This document shows, piece by piece, positions 59,872-64,000 of a DNA stretch of 64,000 nucleotides. The first letter of the stretch is position 1. Every line of letters starts with the position of its first letter. Source of the DNA: JAGFIY01 sp964499285 (GTDB lineage: Bacteria; Bacteroidota; Ignavibacteria; Ignavibacteriales; Melioribacteraceae). The translations under genes and the position numbers were made by a program. Location: contig CAZCLA010000008.1 in the NCBI GenBank assembly GCA_964499285.1, forward strand, positions 1-64,000. Direction: 5' to 3'. Below the pieces are notes generated by a model that saw only the letters and a program-made list of their open reading frames with translations, was not told where the DNA came from and searched no databases.

Positions 59872-60782
59872 TGATAGATTTAAGTGTTTCAATCGGTAAA
59901 TTAAAATTGAAAAACCCTATTATTCTTGCTTCCGGCACTGTCGGTTATGGTAATGAGATTTCCGAGTTTACAGATTTGAGCAAGATAGGCGCAATAGTTA
60001 CAAAATCAGTTTCTCTTAAACCAAGAAAAGGAAATCCACCGCAAAGAATAGTTGAAACCCCTGCTGGACTGCTGAATGCTATCGGACTTGCTAATGTCGG
60101 CGTTGAAAAATTTATTGAGGAAAAAATTCCATTTCTTGAAAAAGTGAACTCGACGGTGATTTGCAATATCGCTGCCGGATCGATTGAAGAATATGTTGAA
60201 TGTGTCGAAATATTAGATTCTCAGAAAGTGATAAAAGGATTTGAAATTAATGTATCTTGCCCAAACGTAAAAGAAGGTGGATTAATTTTCGGAAATGATA
60301 TCGAGGCAGTTCGTATAATAACAGAGCAAACCCGAAACGCGACAGAAAAACCTCTTATTATAAAATTATCTCCTAATACCTCAGATATAAAGTTATTTGC
60401 TCAAGCCGCTAAATCCGCAGGTGCTGATGCAGTTTCGGCAATTAACACATTAGTCGGAACTTCGTTTAATATTAACACAAGAAGACCAAAATTACAGAAT
60501 ATTACAGGCGGACTGTCTGGACCAGCCATTAAACCGGTTGCACTTGCTAAAGTTTTGGAAATAAGCAGAAATGTTGAAATTCCAATTATAGGAATTGGTG
60601 GGATTATGAATTGGGAGGACGCTGTTGAATTTATTATTGCTGGTGCATCTGCTATTCAAATTGGAACTGTTAACTTTATTAATCCAAATGCGGGAATGGA
60701 AATCTTGGATGGACTGACAGAATACTGTAAAAATTCGAATATCTCAAAAGTTGCATCTCTTACCGCAAGTTATCAACTCTAA
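59868..60782 (+). CDS. pyrD: Dihydroorotate dehydrogenase class 1B, catalytic subunit
   Basis: PyrD oxidises dihydroorotate to orotate in pyrimidine synthesis. The TIM barrel has ASGTVGYGNE, NAIGLANVGVE, the active-site Cys in NVSCPNVKEGG, IIKLSPNTSD, INTLVGTSF, GGLSGPAIKPVAL and IIGIGGIMNWEDAVEFIIAGASAIQIGT (split over about 246-274). The catalytic Cys and the PyrK partner mark class 1B. Length (304 residues) is normal. Confidence 0.97.
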   Translation: MMIDLSVSIGKLKLKNPIILASGTVGYGNEISEFTDLSKIGAIVTKSVSLKPRKGNPPQRIVETPAGLLNAIGLANVGVEKFIEEKIPFLEKVNSTVICNIAAGSIEEYVECVEILDSQKVIKGFEINVSCPNVKEGGLIFGNDIEAVRIITEQTRNATEKPLIIKLSPNTSDIKLFAQAAKSAGADAVSAINTLVGTSFNINTRRPKLQNITGGLSGPAIKPVALAKVLEISRNVEIPIIGIGGIMNWEDAVEFIIAGASAIQIGTVNFINPNAGMEILDGLTEYCKNSNISKVASLTASYQL

Positions 60783-60783
60783 G

Positions 60784-62046
60784 ATGAACATTGAAACTAC
60801 TCTTGAACGCATCTATTCGATGCATCAGTTTCACATCAAACTTGGACTGGAACGAATTGAAAAACTACTTGCCTATTTGGGAAATCCCGAAAGAGATTTT
60901 CAATCAGTCCATATTGCAGGTTCAAATGGAAAGGGTAGTACTGCTTCATTTATTTCAAGCATTCTAATTGAAGCCGGATATAAAACAGGACTATATACAT
61001 CTCCCCATCTTCAAAAATTCAATGAAAGAATTAGAATAAACGGCAACACAATAAACGATGAATTTATAATTGAATTCATCAAGGGAATTGATGATTTCAT
61101 TAGAAAAGAAGAACCATCATTTTTTGAGATAACTACCGCACTCGCGTTTAAGTACTTCTCTGAGATGAATATTGATGTCGGTGTAATTGAAACAGGTCTT
61201 GGCGGCAGACTCGATGCAACGAACACCTTAACTCCTCTATGTTCTATCATAACAACTATAAGTGATGAACATTCTAACATTCTCGGCAAAGATATTAAAA
61301 AGATTGCGGCAGAAAAGGCAGGTATAATCAAAAGTGGCGGTAAAACTTTTGTCGGTCTACTAGGTGATGAAGCCTTAGAGGTAATAAGAAATACTTGTAT
61401 TGAAATTAACTCTGATCTGTATGAGTTGTCGAATTATTTAATTAGAAGAAACGGATTAATCTCATTTACTATTGAAGAGGAACAGTTCAATATTTATAAA
61501 ACTCCTCTAGCAGGTAATCACCAATTTATTAATGCAGCCTTAGCAATTCTGACGGTTCGAAAAATATTTCCTAAAATTAATAACCAACAAATATTTGATG
61601 GAATTAACTATGTTCTCGAAAACTCCGGTTTAAGGTGCCGGTTTGAATATTTATCAAAAAATCCGAAAATAATTCTCGATGCAGCCCATAATGTTGAAAG
61701 TGTGCAGGCATTTGCAGAATCTTTTGATGAGGTTACGGAAAAATGCCAGAAAAAAGTACTAATATTTGGTGCGATGCAAGACAAGGATGTGGCAAAAATG
61801 CTTGGAATCATCACAAATTATTTTGATGAAATTTATTTGACGGCTTCGCATTACGAAAGAGCAATGCCGGTGGCTGAACTTCAGAAAATTGCTGACGAAA
61901 TTAAACTTAAATCCCGTGTTCATCAAAATCCGATAGATCTAATTAAAAAATTTGCAAATAAAAAATCTGATGACTGTCTCGTTGTTTTGGGCAGTATTTA
62001 TTTGTTGGGTGAAATTCTCAATGGTCTTGAAGGAAAAATATCTTGA
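60784..62046 (+). CDS. folC: Folylpolyglutamate synthase / dihydrofolate synthase
   Basis: FolC joins glutamate to dihydropteroate or folate. The start ATG 60784 follows the pyrD stop by one base; a longer frame reaches into pyrD and is not needed. The P-loop VHIAGSNGKGSTASF, TSPHLQKFNERIRING, VIETGLGGRLDATN, SDEHSNILG and LDAAHNVESV are all present. The length of 420 residues is normal. Its stop codon overlaps the -33 box of the rho promoter. Confidence 0.95.
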   Translation: MNIETTLERIYSMHQFHIKLGLERIEKLLAYLGNPERDFQSVHIAGSNGKGSTASFISSILIEAGYKTGLYTSPHLQKFNERIRINGNTINDEFIIEFIKGIDDFIRKEEPSFFEITTALAFKYFSEMNIDVGVIETGLGGRLDATNTLTPLCSIITTISDEHSNILGKDIKKIAAEKAGIIKSGGKTFVGLLGDEALEVIRNTCIEINSDLYELSNYLIRRNGLISFTIEEEQFNIYKTPLAGNHQFINAALAILTVRKIFPKINNQQIFDGINYVLENSGLRCRFEYLSKNPKIILDAAHNVESVQAFAESFDEVTEKCQKKVLIFGAMQDKDVAKMLGIITNYFDEIYLTASHYERAMPVAELQKIADEIKLKSRVHQNPIDLIKKFANKKSDDCLVVLGSIYLLGEILNGLEGKIS

Positions 62047-62073
62047 CATTTTTAACATTTTAGACTAAGTTTT
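62043..62073 (+). promoter_or_regulatory. Promoter of rho
   Basis: TTGACA at 62043-62048 and TAAGTTTT at 62066-62073 have the 20-base TTG to TA spacing seen at other promoters in the window. Transcription would begin near 62080, giving a leader of about 120 bases. A second candidate, TTTACA-N18-TATAGT at 62107-62136, lies downstream. Confidence 0.5.
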
Positions 62074-62201
62074 CAATGAACCTCTTGTTCCTTTCGCAAG
62101 ATCTATTTTACAAAACAGTTAACATAATCTTATAGTATTTCCCAAAAAAAATAAGTTGAATATAAACCAAATTTTTACAAACTAATTTCCAGGACTCACC
62201 T

Positions 62202-63455
62202 ATGCCGATGGATATATCAGAACTACAGAAGAAAAAAATTGTCGATTTGCACAAAATCGCGAAGGATCTCAGCCTTCAAAACTATAGTGATCTAAGAAAG
62301 CAGGAATTGATATTTAAAATTCTTGAAGCCCAGACTAAAAAAGACGGACTAACCTTTTCAAAAGGCGTATTAGAAGTCCTTCAGGATGGTTATGGATTCT
62401 TGCGATCTTCCGATTACAATTATCTCCCGTCACCGGATGACATTTATGTATCGCCGTCGCAGATTAAGCGATTTAGTTTAAGAACCGGCGATTTTGTAAG
62501 CGGGCAGGTTCGTCCGCCTAAAGAAGGAGAAAGATTTTTTGCTCTTTTACGGGTTGAGGCTGTAAATAATAATGATCCAGAGGGAATAAGAGAACGTACG
62601 CTATTCGATAATCTAACTCCTTTATATCCGACAAAAAGAATCAAATTAGAATCTTCGCCAGGCGAATACTCGATGAGAATTATGGATCTTCTTTCTCCAA
62701 TCGGAAAAGGGCAGAGAGGGCTGATCGTATCACCTCCGAAAAGCGGAAAAACTATTCTTTTACAGAAAATTGCAAATTCCATAACACGTAACCATCCCGA
62801 AATCAAAATGATACTTCTTCTAATCGATGAGAGACCCGAAGAAGTTACCGATATGCAGCGGTCTGTTCAAGCAGAAGTAATAAGTTCCACATTCGACGAA
62901 CCAGCAGAACGACACGTCCAGGTTGCAAATATGGTTATAGAAAAAGCAAAAAGGATGGTTGAAGCTGGCGATGATGTCGTAATTCTTCTGGATAGTATTA
63001 CAAGGTTGGCTAGAGCCCATAACACAGTCATTCCGCACAGTGGAAGAATTCTTTCTGGCGGTGTCGATTCTAATGCACTCCACAAACCAAAAAGATTTTT
63101 TGGTTCGGCAAGAAATACCGAAGACGGCGGAAGTCTGACAATCATAGCAACTGCATTGATTGAAACCGGAAGCAGAATGGACGAAGTGATCTTTGAAGAA
63201 TTTAAAGGTACGGGAAACATGGAACTGCTTCTTGATAGAGATTTGTCGGATAGAAGAATTTTCCCGGCAATCGATGTCAATAAATCAGGTACAAGAAAAG
63301 AAGAACTTCTCCTTACAGAAGAAGAACTTAATAAAGTCTGGATATTAAGAAAAATCTTAAGTGATTTTGATTCAATTGAAGCTATGGAATTTCTTCTTGA
63401 TAAGATCCGTGGAACAAAAAACAATAAAGAGTTTTTAATGAGCATGAATAGTTAA
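62202..63455 (+). CDS. rho: Transcription termination factor Rho
   Basis: Rho is the hexameric RNA helicase that ends transcripts. The N-terminal helical part (SELQKKKIVDLHKIAKDL) and RNA-binding cold-shock fold (VLEVLQDGYGFLRS, YVSPSQIKRFSLRTGD) are followed by the ATPase core with Walker A SPPKSGKT, Walker B VVILLDSITRLARA, the Q-loop and R-loop regions (SGGVDSNALHKPKRFFG, GSLTIIATALIETGSRMD). Length (417 residues) is close to the E. coli form, without the long N-terminal insert of many Bacteroidota. AGGA at 62191-62194 supports ATG 62202. Confidence 0.97.
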   Translation: MPMDISELQKKKIVDLHKIAKDLSLQNYSDLRKQELIFKILEAQTKKDGLTFSKGVLEVLQDGYGFLRSSDYNYLPSPDDIYVSPSQIKRFSLRTGDFVSGQVRPPKEGERFFALLRVEAVNNNDPEGIRERTLFDNLTPLYPTKRIKLESSPGEYSMRIMDLLSPIGKGQRGLIVSPPKSGKTILLQKIANSITRNHPEIKMILLLIDERPEEVTDMQRSVQAEVISSTFDEPAERHVQVANMVIEKAKRMVEAGDDVVILLDSITRLARAHNTVIPHSGRILSGGVDSNALHKPKRFFGSARNTEDGGSLTIIATALIETGSRMDEVIFEEFKGTGNMELLLDRDLSDRRIFPAIDVNKSGTRKEELLLTEEELNKVWILRKILSDFDSIEAMEFLLDKIRGTKNNKEFLMSMNS

Positions 63456-63508
63456 CTAAAAATTTTCGCACTCAAATTAACTTATCCATTCAAAATATCG
63501 TTTCAAGA

Positions 63509-64000
63509 ATGCTGCGATTATTTATTATCCTAATTCTTCTAGGATTTATCTATAATATCTCTGCTCAACCAAGACAGAAAGGGAATTTTGCAACAGAAAG
63601 ACCGCGTGAAATTTTATTTTATGATACAATAGTAATCCCATCTCAAAAATCATTTACAGTTTATTTTACATACAAAATTAGTTATAACAATTTGTTTTTC
63701 GTTAAGTCTAACGGTTATTTTAATTCCGGTTTAACATTCAGTATTGAAGTATTGAAGGAAGACAAAGTAATTTTCAGAGGCAGCGATAAGAAAAATATTA
63801 ATGTTTCTGATTATGGCTTAACGGAATCGAAAGAAAAGTTCATAAACGGCTATGTTGAATTTGAACTTGAAAAAGGAAATTACAGTCTAAGACCATTCAT
63901 AAAACTTGAAAATACAAACCAAGAGTTCAGGCTGAGGCATTTGCCGATTAATTTGTTGTCAGAGGATTCATTGATAGTTCCAATCGTGATTGAATCAGAA
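63509..64000 (+). CDS. Secreted protein, 3' end cut by window (GWxTD-like N-terminus possible)
   Basis: ATG 63509 opens a frame that runs to the window edge without a stop (164 codons). It begins with a signal peptide (LRLFIILILLGFIYNISAQ), and the mature part is beta-rich: FYDTIVIPSQKSFTVYFTYK, then NNLFFVKSNGYFNSGLTFSIEV. The style resembles the N-terminal half of GWxTD-domain proteins of the FCB group, but the defining C-terminal motif is outside the window. It lies 53 bases after rho. Confidence 0.7.
   Translation, partial: MLRLFIILILLGFIYNISAQPRQKGNFATERPREILFYDTIVIPSQKSFTVYFTYKISYNNLFFVKSNGYFNSGLTFSIEVLKEDKVIFRGSDKKNINVSDYGLTESKEKFINGYVEFELEKGNYSLRPFIKLENTNQEFRLRHLPINLLSEDSLIVPIVIESE

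Noticed and set aside
62867..63445. A 192-residue minus-strand frame inside rho
   Set aside because: Rho is complete and conserved on the plus strand here, so the frame is a shadow made by its codon use.

Overview
The window is a 64 kb piece of an AT-rich bacterial chromosome. It is almost fully coding, nearly all genes lie on the + strand, and many genes overlap by 1 to 11 bases or use TTG or GTG starts. The gene content points to the Bacteroidota/Ignavibacteriota (FCB) side of the tree, probably Ignavibacteria. The evidence is an alternative complex III joined to an A2-type cytochrome oxidase, a zapA - 6S RNA - rny order, Bacteroidota-style promoters (TTG, 20 bases, TAnnTTTG), lipoproteins and beta-barrel proteins typical of the group, and tRNA genes without encoded CCA. 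The lineage is inferred from gene content; no phylogeny was run.

Layout. 1-4.5 kb: surface-sugar genes (UDP-HexNAc 2-epimerase, WlbA-like dehydrogenase, DegT-type aminotransferase) with cysQ among them and a four-helix-bundle S23-type gene inside inverted repeats. 4.5-6.1 kb: an Rrf2 regulator with a PiT-family permease that looks like the sulfate permease CysP. 6.1-6.6 kb: three tRNA genes with readable promoters and terminators. 6.6-16.2 kb: thrS-infC-rpmI-rplT-pheS-pheT-coiled coil-zapA-6S RNA-rny-coaE, with infC starting at a rare ATC codon. 16.3-31.2 kb: proline dehydrogenase, tsaD, mltG, an Ig-like lipoprotein, a lone hutI on the minus strand, glgA, gmhB, three envelope proteins, glyA, tatC and a polyprenyl diphosphate synthase. 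31.4-46.2 kb: one long respiratory cluster. 46.3-56.3 kb: prmC, dtd, a phosphatase-fold protein, comEC, murB, a POT-like transporter, a cupin, hydE, a dipeptidase, and a ybjQ-like gene on the minus strand. 56.4-64 kb: an unknown acidic protein, manC, an RpiB-like protein, pyrK-pyrD-folC, rho, and the start of a secreted protein cut by the window edge.

The respiratory cluster reads as one functional unit. ActA to ActF would oxidise menaquinol. A monohaem cytochrome and a second cytochrome fused to about eight membrane helices could carry electrons onward. The A2-type aa3 oxidase (CtaD, E, F, C) would reduce oxygen, with SCO for copper insertion and CtaB for haem O. Three details stand out: ActD and ActE are fused, ActB keeps an N-terminal four-cysteine motif, and a 54-residue Tat-signal protein sits between actA and actB.

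There is no CRISPR array, prophage, insertion sequence or rRNA gene. No stretch longer than 300 bases lacks a gene.
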